The position numbers were made by a program, and so were the translations under genes. A stretch of DNA of 64,000 nt from Tropicimonas sp. IMCC34043 (GTDB taxonomy: Bacteria; Pseudomonadota; Alphaproteobacteria; Rhodobacterales; Rhodobacteraceae). Position 1 is the first letter of the stretch. Each line of letters opens with the position of its first letter. The notes under the pieces were generated by a model. It had not been told where the DNA came from and searched no databases. It saw only the letters and a list, made by a program, of their open reading frames with translations. This document shows, one piece after another, positions 25,872 to 35,599 of this stretch. The DNA is taken from assembly GCF_003390845.1 (NCBI RefSeq), contig NZ_QMEK01000006.1, positions 186,001 through 250,000 of the forward strand, given 5' to 3'.

Positions 25872-26699
25872 ATGATCCCCGCCGAGCGCCAGCATTTCAT
25901 CCTGTCCTGCCTGGCCAAGCGCGATGTGATGAGCATCGCGGAACTGACCGAACGGCTGGACGTCTCGCACATGACGATCCGCCGCGACATCCAGGCGCTG
26001 GAACGCAGCGGCCGGGTGATTTCGGTCAGCGGCGGGGTACGCCTCAGCCAGAGGCTCGATTTCGAGCCGTCGCATCTGGTCAAGACCGGGATCCGCACCG
26101 CCGAAAAACGCGCGGTCGGACGTGCTGCGGCCGATCTGGTCGAGGACGGGATGGTGATCTACCTCGACGCCGGCACAACGATGCTGGAGATCGCCCACCT
26201 GATCGCCGACCGGCAGGATTTGACTGTGGTCACCAACGACTTTGCGGTCGCGGCCCATCTCAGCGTCAATTCCCTCTGCACGCTCTATCACACGGGCGGT
26301 CTGGTCGAGCGCGACAACCAGTCCTGTGTCGGCGATGCGACGGCCGAGGCGCTGACCCGCTTCAATTTCGACATTGCCTTCATCTCGACGTCGTCGTGGT
26401 CGATCTCGGGGCTGAGTTCTCCATCCGAGGCCAAGCGGCCGGTCAAGCGGGTTGCGGTGCAGGGCGCGCGGCGCGCGGTGTTCGTCTCGGATTCGTCGAA
26501 ATACGGCGTCATCGCCGCAATCAATGTGATGCCCCTCGACAGCTTCGACACGGTTGTCACCGACAACCAGATCGAAACCACCGTGATCGAGGCCATCCGC
26601 AAGAAGGGGGTCGAGGTGATCGTCGCCAGCAACGGGCAGGCGAACGATCCGGGCGAGAGGCGCCTGCCCGATCCCCAAGCAAGGAGGAACGTCGAATGA
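25872..26699 (+). CDS. DeoR/GlpR-family transcriptional regulator
   Basis: 275 residues. N-terminal winged HTH (about 17-45, MSIAELTERLDVSHMTIRRD) and a C-terminal DeoR sensor domain with D-A-G-T-T-M-L-E-I-A, V-V-T-N-D-F-A-V-A and V-S-D-S-S-K-Y-G motifs. Family members sense phosphorylated sugars. Lying inside the operon, it most likely represses ltnD-gntP in the absence of a pathway intermediate; the TGTTATTTT direct repeats at 22134-22175 are candidate sites. Confidence 0.88.
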   Translation: MIPAERQHFILSCLAKRDVMSIAELTERLDVSHMTIRRDIQALERSGRVISVSGGVRLSQRLDFEPSHLVKTGIRTAEKRAVGRAAADLVEDGMVIYLDAGTTMLEIAHLIADRQDLTVVTNDFAVAAHLSVNSLCTLYHTGGLVERDNQSCVGDATAEALTRFNFDIAFISTSSWSISGLSSPSEAKRPVKRVAVQGARRAVFVSDSSKYGVIAAINVMPLDSFDTVVTDNQIETTVIEAIRKKGVEVIVASNGQANDPGERRLPDPQARRNVE

Positions 26700-27694
26700 G
26701 AGTTGTTGTGACTGGCGGGGCCGGGTTTCTTGGCAGCCGTCTGATCGAGGCCCTGTTGACCGGGGGCGGTCTTCCCGGAAAGGGCGCGGTCGAGTCGATC
26801 CTGTCGTTCGACCGGGTGGCCTGCCCGGTGAAGGATCCGCGGGTGGAAAGCAGGATCGGATCCATCGACGATCCAGATTGCGTCGCGGCGGCCCTCAGCG
26901 GGGAGGTCGACGTCGTCTATCACCTCGCGGCGGTGCTCTCGGGCCAGTCCGAGGCCGAATTCGAAACCGGGTTGCACATCAACGTCGATGCCACCCGGCT
27001 GCTGCTGGAGGCCTGCCGCAAGCTGCCGCGCCCGCCGCGGTTCATCCTGACCAGCTCGCTTGCCGTCTTCGGCGGGCCGATGCCGGAGGTGGTTCCCGAA
27101 ACCCTCGCCCCCATGCCCCAGTCCTCCTATGGCGTTGGCAAGGCCATTGGCGAGCTTCTGGTCTGTGAATACAGCCGCAAGGGGTTTGTCGATGGCATCG
27201 TCTGCCGGCTGCCCACCATCGCGGTCCGCCCCGGCAAGCCCAACTCGGCCGCTTCGTCCTTTGTGTCGGGCATAATTCGCGAGCCGCTGAACGGCGAGGA
27301 CAGCGCCTGTCCGGTCCCGCTCGACACCCGGCTGTGGATCTCGTCGCCTGAGACGGCGATTGCGAACCTCGTGCTGGCGGGCGGGATCGAGGGTGCACGC
27401 CTCGGGATCAACCGGGTGCTGAACCTTCCCGGCATCACCGTCACCGCGGCCGAGATGCTCGACAGCCTGACACGGCTTGCCGGGCAAGCGGCCCGCGACC
27501 GGGTGGCGCTGACCAGCGATCCGAAGGTCATCGACATCGTCTGCAGCTGGCCCGGGGCCTTCGACGTCGCGCGCCCTGTCGCGCTGGGGTTCGTTGCCGA
27601 CACCGCATTCGATGCGGTGGTCCGCCAATACATGGACGGCCTGCCGCGACAGATACCCAAGGGCATGGACACCGGGGCCTCCACAGCCGTCTGA
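26696..27694 (+). CDS. denD: D-erythronate dehydrogenase
   Basis: 332 residues, extended short-chain dehydrogenase. NAD-binding G-G-A-G-F-L-G (7-13), catalytic Ser in L-T-S-S-L-A and Tyr145-x3-Lys149 (Y-G-V-G-K). DenD oxidises D-erythronate at C2 to 2-oxo-tetronate; OtnI, OtnK and OtnC then complete catabolism. ATG overlaps the regulator stop. The presence of both LtnD and DenD means the operon can use both L-threonate and D-erythronate. Confidence 0.88.
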   Translation: MRVVVTGGAGFLGSRLIEALLTGGGLPGKGAVESILSFDRVACPVKDPRVESRIGSIDDPDCVAAALSGEVDVVYHLAAVLSGQSEAEFETGLHINVDATRLLLEACRKLPRPPRFILTSSLAVFGGPMPEVVPETLAPMPQSSYGVGKAIGELLVCEYSRKGFVDGIVCRLPTIAVRPGKPNSAASSFVSGIIREPLNGEDSACPVPLDTRLWISSPETAIANLVLAGGIEGARLGINRVLNLPGITVTAAEMLDSLTRLAGQAARDRVALTSDPKVIDIVCSWPGAFDVARPVALGFVADTAFDAVVRQYMDGLPRQIPKGMDTGASTAV

Positions 27695-27865
27695 CGCGGC
27701 GGACGGCAAAGGCACAGACCAAGTTCAGAGAAGTTCCAGCGGACGCCAAGGCCGGGCGACCGTTGAGTCCGCTTGCCCTGCGCTCTGCGCGGGACGGCCC
27801 ACCTTTGTCACGGCCAACGACATCAAAGCGCAAAAAAGAGCGCGCCCACTCGGAGGAGTATCCCC

Positions 27866-29263
27866 ATGGCTGAACCAGGAATGGAGTTCCAGCTCATATT
27901 TGGCCTCGCATTGGCCATTTTCATTCTGATCTTTCTTGTGGTCAAGACGAAGGTCCACGCTGTCGTCGCGCTGGTCATCGCGGCCTCGATCGCGGGCCTG
28001 ATCGGCGGCATGATGCCGTCTGACGTTGTCAGTTCGATCACCACCGGATTTGGCAAGACGCTCTCGACCATCGGCCTTGTGATCGGCTTCGGCGTGATGA
28101 TGGGGCGGGTGCTCGAAGTGTCGGGCGCGGCCGAGAAGATGGCTTATACGCTGGTCCGCTGGCTCGGCGAAAAGAAGGAAGAATGGGCGCTGGTGATCAC
28201 CGGCTATATCGTGTCGATCCCGATCTTCTGTGACTCGGCCTTTGTCATTCTGACGCCGCTCGTGAAGGCGCTGGCGCGCAGCACCGGCAAGTCGATCCTG
28301 ACCCTGGGGATCTGTCTGGCCGGCGGTCTGATGCTGACCCACCACGCCGTGCCGCCGACACCGGGGCCGCTGGGCGTTGCCGGGATCTATAACGTCGATA
28401 TCGGCCTGATGATCTTCTGGGGCGTCGTCTTCACCATTCCCGGGACGTTCGTGATCGTTGCCTATGCCCGCCGCATGGGGCCACGGATCGAGAAGATGAT
28501 CGAAAAGGACACCGGTGAAGACATCGGGGCCGCCTATCGCGCCTTCAAGGTCGCAGCCGACGAGCGCGACAAGGAACTGCCCTCGCTGCTTCTGTCGACC
28601 GCGCCGCTGATCCTGCCCATCGTGCTGATCTTTCTCAACACAATCGCCACCCTCATCGTCAAGGCTTCGGGCGATCCGACGCTGGCGGGCTCGGTGCCGG
28701 TACAGATTGCCAGTTTCATCGGTAACCCGGTGATTGCTGTCGGCATCGGTCTGCTGGTCGCCGTCTACACCCTGCTGCCGAAGACCCCGCGCAACGACGC
28801 AATCAAATACATGGAACAGGGCGTGGAAAGCGCCGGCATCATCCTGCTGGTGACCGGCGCGGGCGGCGCCCTGGGGGCGGTGCTGCGCGACTCGGGCGCC
28901 GGTGACGTGATCGGCCAATCGGTTGCGGGCCTGCCGATCCCGGCGATCCTGATCCCCTTCGTGATCGCCTCGCTGGTGCGCCTGATCCAGGGTTCGGGCA
29001 CCGTGGCAATGATCACCGGCGCCTCGATCTCGGCACCGATCCTCGCGGCCATGCCAGATGTGAACATGGTGTTCGCGGCTCAGGCTGCCTCGATCGGGTC
29101 GATGGTCTTCGGCTATTTCAATGACAGCTACTTCTGGGTCATCAACCGGATGCTCGGAGTGAAATACGCCAAACACCAGATGCTGGTCTGGTCGGTGCCC
29201 ACCACGCTTGCCTGGGCGTCGGCACTGGTCATGCTGCTGATCTGCAACGCACTTTTCGGCTGA
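27866..29263 (+). CDS. GntP-family permease for threonate/erythronate
   Basis: 465 residues with about 12 membrane segments. Motifs F-C-D-S-A-F-V-I-L-T-P and M-L-T-H-H-A-V-P-P-T-P-G-P are diagnostic of the gluconate:H+ symporter (GntP) family. Start ATG 27866 has GGAGGA at 27852. The 171-nt gap after denD is the largest in the operon and could hold a second promoter. Substrate is inferred from context. Confidence 0.88.
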   Translation: MAEPGMEFQLIFGLALAIFILIFLVVKTKVHAVVALVIAASIAGLIGGMMPSDVVSSITTGFGKTLSTIGLVIGFGVMMGRVLEVSGAAEKMAYTLVRWLGEKKEEWALVITGYIVSIPIFCDSAFVILTPLVKALARSTGKSILTLGICLAGGLMLTHHAVPPTPGPLGVAGIYNVDIGLMIFWGVVFTIPGTFVIVAYARRMGPRIEKMIEKDTGEDIGAAYRAFKVAADERDKELPSLLLSTAPLILPIVLIFLNTIATLIVKASGDPTLAGSVPVQIASFIGNPVIAVGIGLLVAVYTLLPKTPRNDAIKYMEQGVESAGIILLVTGAGGALGAVLRDSGAGDVIGQSVAGLPIPAILIPFVIASLVRLIQGSGTVAMITGASISAPILAAMPDVNMVFAAQAASIGSMVFGYFNDSYFWVINRMLGVKYAKHQMLVWSVPTTLAWASALVMLLICNALFG

Positions 29264-29270
29264 TCGGGAC

Positions 29271-29326
29271 AGACACCGCCGATGAAGGTCGGGGGCCTCC
29301 CTTCGGCTCTTTCATCGGCGGTGTCT
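29271..29326 (+). terminator. 16-bp perfect inverted repeat closing the catabolic operon
   Basis: AGACACCGCCGATGAA (29271-29286) and TTCATCGGCGGTGTCT (29311-29326) are exactly complementary, with a 24-nt loop that itself contains GGGGGCCTCCC. It starts 7 nt after the gntP stop and faces the convergent hydrolase gene. There is no T-run, so termination may be bidirectional, or it may instead stabilise the mRNA end. Confidence 0.55.
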
Positions 29327-29458
29327 GAACCTCGGTCTGAGCGACGCTGGCCGGTCAGTGCCAGACCCACAGCGCGCAGAACGATGGCACACACCGCCGC
29401 GATCATCGCGATACGCCGCCAGACGATCGCAGCGCTCCTCTCGGGCATTCCCAGATCT

Positions 29459-30343
29459 CTATTGCGCGCCAATCCGACCGAGGAACCCTTTGACAAGCGC
29501 GATGGCCTGTTTCGTGGCCTCGGGCGAGAACTCCAGCGTGCTGAACAGCGACTTTTCCTGCTGGTCGAAGCCGTGGGTCGTGCCTTCCAGCACATGCCAT
29601 TCGACCGGAAGCCCGTTTGCCTTCATGCGCTCGGCAACAGCAAGGCACGCCTCCTCGTTGACGATCGTGTCGTCCTCGACCACCAGAAACTGCACCGGCA
29701 GATCGGCGCTCCAGCCGTGGCGCGAGACCTGGCTACCGACACCGCAGTAGGGATAGAGCAGGACCGCGCCGACCACCCCGTCAAGCCCCATGTCGCCCTG
29801 TCCCTCGGGCCAGCGCGCGAGGTTGAAAGGCCGTCTTCCCTGCCCGCTCAGCGACAGCAGATCGAGGATCGACCAGCCGCCATGCGAACTGCCGATGAGG
29901 ACGATCCGGTCAGGATCGACCCGCGGCATGGCCCGCACATCGGCCAGGGCAACCGCGATGTCGCCGGCCCGTTCGCCACCGGTCAGGACCTGCCCGGCAC
30001 AGACCAGACGCCAGAGCTGCGCCTCCGTCAGACCTCGCGGTCCGTGGCTGTCGACCATCATCGCGCCCCAGCCCATCCGGTTCAGCGCCTCCGCCCAACG
30101 GCCAAGGTTGTCTTTCGGCCCGTCGCAGCCCGAGATCAGAATCGCGGTCGGAAATGGCCCCGGCCCCGACGGTAACTGAACGCGATAGGACGGCCGCAGC
30201 ATCTGTGCCAGGGCTTCCGGGTCCTGCCGTTCCACCGACCAGCCCTGGTAGCGCAGATACGTGTTGCACCCGAGCAATCCCATGGCAGCCGCGATGGCAC
30301 CAAGCCCCGAAACGATCCAGATCCATCGTCGTTGCATCTGCAT
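29459..30343 (-). CDS. Dienelactone hydrolase-like alpha/beta hydrolase, putative lipoprotein
   Basis: 294 residues. An N-terminal hydrophobic segment ends in L-L-G-C (Cys26), a lipobox. The fold shows I-L-I-S-G-C-D-G-P (oxyanion strand), nucleophile G-S-S-H-G-G with Ser153, an acidic V-V-E-D-D segment and the catalytic His in G-T-T-H-G-F. Likely a periplasm-facing esterase of the dienelactone hydrolase family. Directly follows the larger membrane hydrolase gene, with which it is probably cotranscribed. Substrate unknown. Confidence 0.78.
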   Translation of the reverse strand: MQMQRRWIWIVSGLGAIAAAMGLLGCNTYLRYQGWSVERQDPEALAQMLRPSYRVQLPSGPGPFPTAILISGCDGPKDNLGRWAEALNRMGWGAMMVDSHGPRGLTEAQLWRLVCAGQVLTGGERAGDIAVALADVRAMPRVDPDRIVLIGSSHGGWSILDLLSLSGQGRRPFNLARWPEGQGDMGLDGVVGAVLLYPYCGVGSQVSRHGWSADLPVQFLVVEDDTIVNEEACLAVAERMKANGLPVEWHVLEGTTHGFDQQEKSLFSTLEFSPEATKQAIALVKGFLGRIGAQ

Positions 30344-32017
30344 TCACCAGGGCGCGGGGCGCCGTTCGAAGATTGCCTTCAACTCGGCGGACCGCCCGGG
30401 GCTCCAGCCTTCGGGTTCCATCACCGCGGCCCAGGCGTCGATATAGTCGGGCGCGATATAGAAATGCCCGAAGCCCGGCACCTGCAACGAGATCACCATG
30501 TCGAGCGCGATCTGGAACATGGTGACGCCCGGGATCCACGGCAGCTGTTCCGAGACATCGAAGGCGCGCTGACCGCGCATCCAGTCCGGCCGGCGATAGC
30601 CGCTGTCGAAGGTGAAGACGACGATCGGGTCGCTGGCATAGTTCAGGAACACCAGCCGGATCGGCCCCCAGGCGCCAGTGACCAGCGGATCGAAGCCCTG
30701 CTGATTGGTGGCGCGGGCAAGCGACCCGTTGCCCCAGCGCGGACGCCAGGCCGGGCTGTCAGGCTGCCTGCCATCCCGCATCTGCGCCCACATCGGGCTG
30801 AGGAACGGCGAGCCGACCCAAAGCGCGCCATCGATGGGGTCTGCCAGCAGATCGAGCAGCGGCAGGGTCATTTCGGAATTGAAGGCGCCCTGGCTGAGGC
30901 CGTGGACATAGAGCTTCGGCCGGCTGTCCTTGGGCAGGGTCGTCCAGTAGTCGTAGATCACGTTGAACAGCGCGCGCGCCTGATCGATGCCATATTCGGG
31001 ATGGACCAGCAGCGCGAGGAAGCTGGTGAGATAGGAATACTGCACCGTCACCGTCGCCACGTCGCCGCCCAGCAGAATGTCGAGCGCATCGTGCGAGCCC
31101 GCATCCATCCAGCCGGTGCCGGTGGGCACCATCACGACCAGGGCCGAACGGTCAAAGCCGCCGGTGCGGATCAGTTCCTTCAGCGCAAGTTCGGCGCGTT
31201 CCTCGGGTGTGTCGGCAGAGCGGCGGCCGACATAGACCCGGACCGGCTCCATCGCGCCCTCAGGATGGAATTCCTCGATCTCCGCAAGGGTCGGTGCAGC
31301 GCTGACAAAACGCCGGCCCCAGCGCCCCATCTCGTCCCACTTGACCAGCGACGCGGCGCTGCCGGTCTTCATCGGATCTGTGGGTTGCGGCGTCTCGGGT
31401 TCGATCAGCAGGTCTGCCGCCTCGAACGACGCATCGGCCCCCTCGAGGATCCGCTGCACCAGCACCCCGTCGACCAGCGTCCAGACCAGGAACACCGACA
31501 GCAGGAAGCCGAGGAACAGCCCGATCCGCTGCGGCATCACCCGCCCCAGCAGCCGGTCGAGCCGCCACATCAGAAAGCCCACGAGCCGGCCCAACAGCAG
31601 CAACACCAAAAAGACCGCGAAAGCCACGCCACCGATCACGTATGGCTGCGAGGTCTCGACAGCGTCGAGATGCATCACCGCACGGGTAACATTCTGCCAA
31701 TCCGCAGCCTTCCAGAGAAAGGCCATCGAAATCAGCAGCGCCACGCCGACGGACACAAGTCGAAGCGAGCGGGAATGCCGCGCGTCAGGCATCGGCAGTT
31801 CGAGAAAACGCCAGAGCCACCAGACATAGGTGGCAACCCAATACCCGATCACGGCCACAGCCCCGCCAAGCGCGCCCTGGATCACCGGATCCCTCGGCAG
31901 CATCGACGGCGTCAGCGTCGCCCCGAAGCAGAGCGCGGCCACGATCACCGCCGGCGCCCGCAACCCCCACCCTGACTCCGGCCGCCCGATTCCGGAGAAA
32001 AGACCCTTCTCAACCAT
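30344..32017 (-). CDS. Membrane-bound alpha/beta hydrolase (PF10081/PF15420 type)
   Basis: 557 residues. Four to five membrane helices occupy residues about 20-185; a soluble alpha/beta hydrolase domain follows, with V-M-V-P-T-G-T-G-W near 295 and the nucleophile elbow G-L-S-Q-G (Ser375). This matches the alpha/beta-hydrolase family with a conserved membrane N-terminus. The catalytic domain should lie in the periplasm or on the cytosolic face depending on topology. Its substrate is not known. It abuts the lipoprotein hydrolase downstream. Confidence 0.8.
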   Translation of the reverse strand: MVEKGLFSGIGRPESGWGLRAPAVIVAALCFGATLTPSMLPRDPVIQGALGGAVAVIGYWVATYVWWLWRFLELPMPDARHSRSLRLVSVGVALLISMAFLWKAADWQNVTRAVMHLDAVETSQPYVIGGVAFAVFLVLLLLGRLVGFLMWRLDRLLGRVMPQRIGLFLGFLLSVFLVWTLVDGVLVQRILEGADASFEAADLLIEPETPQPTDPMKTGSAASLVKWDEMGRWGRRFVSAAPTLAEIEEFHPEGAMEPVRVYVGRRSADTPEERAELALKELIRTGGFDRSALVVMVPTGTGWMDAGSHDALDILLGGDVATVTVQYSYLTSFLALLVHPEYGIDQARALFNVIYDYWTTLPKDSRPKLYVHGLSQGAFNSEMTLPLLDLLADPIDGALWVGSPFLSPMWAQMRDGRQPDSPAWRPRWGNGSLARATNQQGFDPLVTGAWGPIRLVFLNYASDPIVVFTFDSGYRRPDWMRGQRAFDVSEQLPWIPGVTMFQIALDMVISLQVPGFGHFYIAPDYIDAWAAVMEPEGWSPGRSAELKAIFERRPAPW

Positions 32018-32183
32018 GCGTCACCCATGCATTGCCGACGCCGTCTGGTTAGCATGCGCCCCCGGCCCCCCCAAGAGGAATGACCCCGGTCTGACTTTCG
32101 GGACTTTGTGAAAGTTTTTTGTCGGAGACGGTCCTTTTCCCCTTGCGGCCATCCCGAACCAGCCCTAGTTAGACGGCTCTTGG

Positions 32184-32260
<77 letters not shown>

Positions 32261-32286
32261 AATTCTTTCGCGTTATCAAACGCTTG

Positions 32287-32310
32287 AACGCCGCCCGCAC
32301 GGGCGGCGTT
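32287..32310 (+). terminator. Terminator after tRNA-fMet
   Basis: AACGCCGCCC (32287-32296) and GGGCGGCGTT (32301-32310) form a perfect 10-bp stem with a 4-nt loop, followed by TGCGTTT. It lies 26 nt after the tRNA. The rest of the gap to 32627 contains no convincing gene. Confidence 0.7.
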
Positions 32311-32627
32311 TGCGTTTCCACCACCCGTGGAAGCACTATGGAAGCAAGAAGGGCCGAAGTCCTTCATATCGCTTCGAAAATCCGTACACCCGCGCCTTCG
32401 CGAAGTCGCGCCCAACCCTCAGTACGGAAGAAGCATGGAACGACCAATGTGTCTATGCCGTGCTCTGAAGGGGCATCCATACGCGCACACCAAGGCGCTT
32501 TGCACGATGGCAGGACGGCAAGAGGCGCTTCCGGTCAAGAAATCGTTGCGAGGGCCCGCTACGCACGGCAGCATACCTCTCAACGGGGGTCATTTCTAAA
32601 GAACTTGCCCAATGTGAGATATTGACC

Positions 32628-33668
32628 ATGGCAGCGCGTGACGTTTCCTTTGCAGGCTTCAATCTCCTGAACCTGCAGCTTCCCGGAAAGAAGGTCTACT
32701 CGGACTCGGACGGATGGGAGCAAGCGATTTATGATCGCAAGGTCACCTGGTCGGCGCAGATGCTGCGCCGGCTCGCAGCCGACTTCGTGGGTTTTCAAGA
32801 GCTCTGGGCCGCAGAAGCACTGGACCAGGTGATCGAGGGCGCGGGGCTCAAGAATACGCATACCGCGCTCGTGCCACCGGATCATGCCGGGAACGGCATC
32901 GTCTGCGCCGGTGCCGTAAGGTCTGACATGCTTGTTGCCGATCCTGAGTGGATCACCGATTTCCCGGCAGAGACGGTTCTCAGAAGCACCGGCGATGATC
33001 CGCAGCAGGAGACGATCGAAGTCAATCTGCGCAGCTTTTCACGCCCGGTACTACACGCGCAGGTCAGGCCGGACCCGCGGACCCCGGTCATCCATGTGTT
33101 TGTCTGCCACTTCAAGTCGCGGCGACCGGCCGAGGTTTGGCGGGAAAGGGATTGGTACAAGCGCGATGTTCATGGCCCCCACGTCACCGCACTTGGCTAT
33201 GCGATCTCGACCGTGCGGCGCACGGCGGAAGCGGCAGCGCTTCGGGTTCTTATCACCCAGATTGCCAAAGGCACTCACGCTCCGGTGGTGGTCATCGGCG
33301 ACATGAATGATGGCGACAATTCCAATACGCTCAATATTCTGACCGAGCAGCCGCAGTACTTGAGCCCGCTCTCGGAAGGGGGCGGCGACAATGCGCTGTA
33401 CACGGCGCAGACCCTGCAGGAGTACCGCTCGACTCGCGACGTCTACTACACTCACATATTCAAGAAACAGCGGGAGTGCCTCGACCATATCCTGTTCAGT
33501 GAGCAGTTCTATGACAACTCGACCGATCGCCTTTGGGCGTTTGATGAGATGACTGTTGAGAACGACCACCTCAACTACGACGATCACAAGGTGAGCGGTA
33601 CGGCCGACCACGGCGTAATCCGCGCTTCCTTCAAATGGAAGCCTGCGCCGCGCGCGCCGGGCTCCTGA
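32628..33668 (+). CDS. Endonuclease/exonuclease/phosphatase (EEP) family protein
   Basis: 346 residues from ATG 32628. Motifs of the EEP (DNase I-like) superfamily: S-F-A-G-F-N-L-L-N at the start (Asn ligand), F-Q-E-L-W with the catalytic Glu, V-F-V-C-H-F-K-S-R, V-V-V-I-G-D-M-N-D with Asp and Asn, and the terminal T-A-D-H-G-V with the catalytic Asp-His. No signal peptide. Could be a nuclease or phosphodiesterase; context (secreted and membrane unknowns downstream) does not decide. Confidence 0.78.
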   Translation: MAARDVSFAGFNLLNLQLPGKKVYSDSDGWEQAIYDRKVTWSAQMLRRLAADFVGFQELWAAEALDQVIEGAGLKNTHTALVPPDHAGNGIVCAGAVRSDMLVADPEWITDFPAETVLRSTGDDPQQETIEVNLRSFSRPVLHAQVRPDPRTPVIHVFVCHFKSRRPAEVWRERDWYKRDVHGPHVTALGYAISTVRRTAEAAALRVLITQIAKGTHAPVVVIGDMNDGDNSNTLNILTEQPQYLSPLSEGGGDNALYTAQTLQEYRSTRDVYYTHIFKKQRECLDHILFSEQFYDNSTDRLWAFDEMTVENDHLNYDDHKVSGTADHGVIRASFKWKPAPRAPGS

Positions 33669-33675
33669 GCAAGAG

Positions 33676-34185
33676 ATGCGGGGGTTCATGTCCGGTTTCA
33701 GGTTCTTTGCTGGCGTTGGCGTCAGTATCGCCGCTTTCGCTGTGAACGCAGACGCGGTCAGCGCCCACACCGTCCTTGACCGTCTCATCGTCGCCGAGCA
33801 GCCGTGCAGCGGACTCAAGACCGACACGGTGTTCGGCACCGTCAGCATTGACCGTCTGAAGGAAGTCCGTGTTCCGGCTGCGGACATTTCGCTGCGCGAT
33901 GACCTGCTGGCGATCTCAATGGATGGCAGCCTCGCATGCCAGACTTCGGGCCAGGCCTTGTTCCCGGGGGATGCGACGGCAAGCTTGACCGCCCGTCCCG
34001 AAATCGATCTGGCCTCCTGCGAAATCGGGGACGTCTCCATTGAGCTTGGCGAGTTTGGCGGCACATTCGCGCTTGCGATCCAGCAGTTCTCCGGCCAGAT
34101 CGAGGCGGCTCTGACCGAGGAAGTGCGCAGCGGCCTTATCGATGCCTGTGAAGCGCTAAGCGTTGCTGCGGGAGTGGAGCCATGA
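33676..34185 (+). CDS. Secreted protein of unknown function
   Basis: 169 residues with an N-terminal signal peptide (about 1-30, hydrophobic FFAGVGVSIAAFAV then A-V-S-A-H). The mature part has three or four Cys and beta-strand character with an acidic C-terminal helix. No family recognised. It starts 8 nt after the EEP gene and overlaps the next membrane-protein gene by 4 nt, so these three form one transcription unit. Confidence 0.55.
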   Translation: MRGFMSGFRFFAGVGVSIAAFAVNADAVSAHTVLDRLIVAEQPCSGLKTDTVFGTVSIDRLKEVRVPAADISLRDDLLAISMDGSLACQTSGQALFPGDATASLTARPEIDLASCEIGDVSIELGEFGGTFALAIQQFSGQIEAALTEEVRSGLIDACEALSVAAGVEP

Positions 34186-34817
34186 CCGGAGAGAGCCCAT
34201 ACGACAATATCTGGAGCTGGCTCGCCGCCGCGACAATCGGCCTCAGTGTCGCCACGTTCGTCTTTTTGCGGACGGGCGGTTATTCAGTCTTTCCTACGGA
34301 TGATGCCCTCGTCCAGGACGACGCGATGGTTACAGTCGCATTCTGGGGCGCCCTCATTTGCTCGGCAGGTCTGCTCGGGCTCGGCATACTTGCACGGCGG
34401 TACGCGGGGTCTGAATACGCCCGGGCGGGTCTTAGCTGGCCCCGACTTGTCAAGGTGGAGACCGAGGCCCGTGATCCCTTCGTTGCGCGCATCGCGCTTT
34501 CTGTAACGCTCGTGCTACCGCTGGCCGCCACAGCTGCCAGCCTTTACGTCTACGTAACGAAAAGCCGCATCAGCCTTTGGGAAGCAACGACATCTCTCGC
34601 TCCCGGATTTTTCAGCAGCCGCACGGCGGCCCTTCGCTACGATTGCGAAAACAGTCCGTGTTTCAGATTTCATCCCAAGGACGGAGTAGCGCCGTTCGGG
34701 CAGGAATGGTTCTGGTTTAGCGATGCGTTGCTGCTGCTCCTGCTTTTGGGCTGTGTGGTGGTCTGGGGGCATTTCGTTGCGGGCTCGAGGCGGCAGACGC
34801 ATGGTTCGGCTCCCTGA
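34182..34817 (+). CDS. Four-helix membrane protein of unknown function
   Basis: 211 residues with predicted membrane segments at about 12-29, 50-71, 103-126 and 178-200. A 50-residue extramembrane loop between the last two helices contains two Cys (Y-D-C-E-N-S-P-C). No family recognised. Coupled to the preceding secreted protein gene (ATGA overlap), suggesting a small envelope complex. Followed by about 230 nt without a gene. Confidence 0.55.
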   Translation: MTGESPYDNIWSWLAAATIGLSVATFVFLRTGGYSVFPTDDALVQDDAMVTVAFWGALICSAGLLGLGILARRYAGSEYARAGLSWPRLVKVETEARDPFVARIALSVTLVLPLAATAASLYVYVTKSRISLWEATTSLAPGFFSSRTAALRYDCENSPCFRFHPKDGVAPFGQEWFWFSDALLLLLLLGCVVVWGHFVAGSRRQTHGSAP

Positions 34818-35044
34818 GGCCGTCCGGCTGCAGCGGGTGGCCGCGCCTCGGCTCCGCCTTCACAGGGTCCAGGTAAACTCTATCCCTATGCCACGCTTGT
34901 CGCTATGCGGAGCGGGGATGACACGTTATGGTGTCTCACAAGCACAATGAGTTTGTAGGCGACCCTGAGGCACTGAGGGTCAAATTGTTAGTTGTGGCGC
35001 ATAGGGCGCGCAGTAGCTAGCTATTCGCCCGGCAGGGACTGACA

Positions 35045-35599
35045 ATGGTGATCGGAGATAGCGACAAAGAATCGGAAAAACCCGACTCCCGTCTTGGTGA
35101 AGTCGATGAAACACAACCTTTAACCGAGGCGGGCGAGGTTTCTGTTTCCGATTCCACGGAGGCTCCATCAAAGGGTACTCCTGAGACCGACAAAGACAAA
35201 CCTATGCCACCACTCAATCAGTTGCTCGGGCGGCTGAAGGACTACAAAGAGTTTGTCGCAATTTTGGTGTTTTTCCTTGGCGGCCTTCTCTGGGTTTATG
35301 GTGTTTTCGCGACGCAGAAACAGGTTGATCAGATCAAGTGCCTACTGAATACGAATATTAGCCTTATTCATAACCAAACCCAGTCCCGATTCCTTCTTCA
35401 AGAACTTACTTCCAAACAGCTTTCACTAGCTGAGGTGATAGAGCGCGGCAATGCAGGGACTCCGCATCGCGGGGATCGTCGACTCGCGTTGCAGCTCGAA
35501 ACAGAGATCGATCTCCTGAAAGATAAAGTCAAAGATGCTGAAGATGCATCGGCGGAGTCCTTGGACCTTCTAAAAAAGAGTGCGTGTGATGATGCATAA
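35045..35599 (+). CDS. Single-pass membrane protein with coiled-coil C-terminus
   Basis: 184 residues. A disordered acidic N-terminus (1-55), one membrane helix (about 69-89, VAILVFFLGGLLWVYGVFA), then a C-terminal domain with a coiled coil at about 147-180. AT-richer than the surrounding phage genes. Its end overlaps the start of the Cys-periodic secreted protein at 35589, so the two are coupled. Function unknown. Confidence 0.55.
   Translation: MVIGDSDKESEKPDSRLGEVDETQPLTEAGEVSVSDSTEAPSKGTPETDKDKPMPPLNQLLGRLKDYKEFVAILVFFLGGLLWVYGVFATQKQVDQIKCLLNTNISLIHNQTQSRFLLQELTSKQLSLAEVIERGNAGTPHRGDRRLALQLETEIDLLKDKVKDAEDASAESLDLLKKSACDDA

Noticed and set aside
30332-31975. 547-codon plus-strand frame
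   Set aside because: Lies opposite the membrane hydrolase, whose domains and membrane helices are clear; the plus frame is low-complexity and rich in Arg, His, Gln and Pro.
32284-32625. Possible 113-codon gene after tRNA-fMet
   Set aside because: Begins inside the tRNA terminator hairpin, has no ribosome binding site and no coherent domain.
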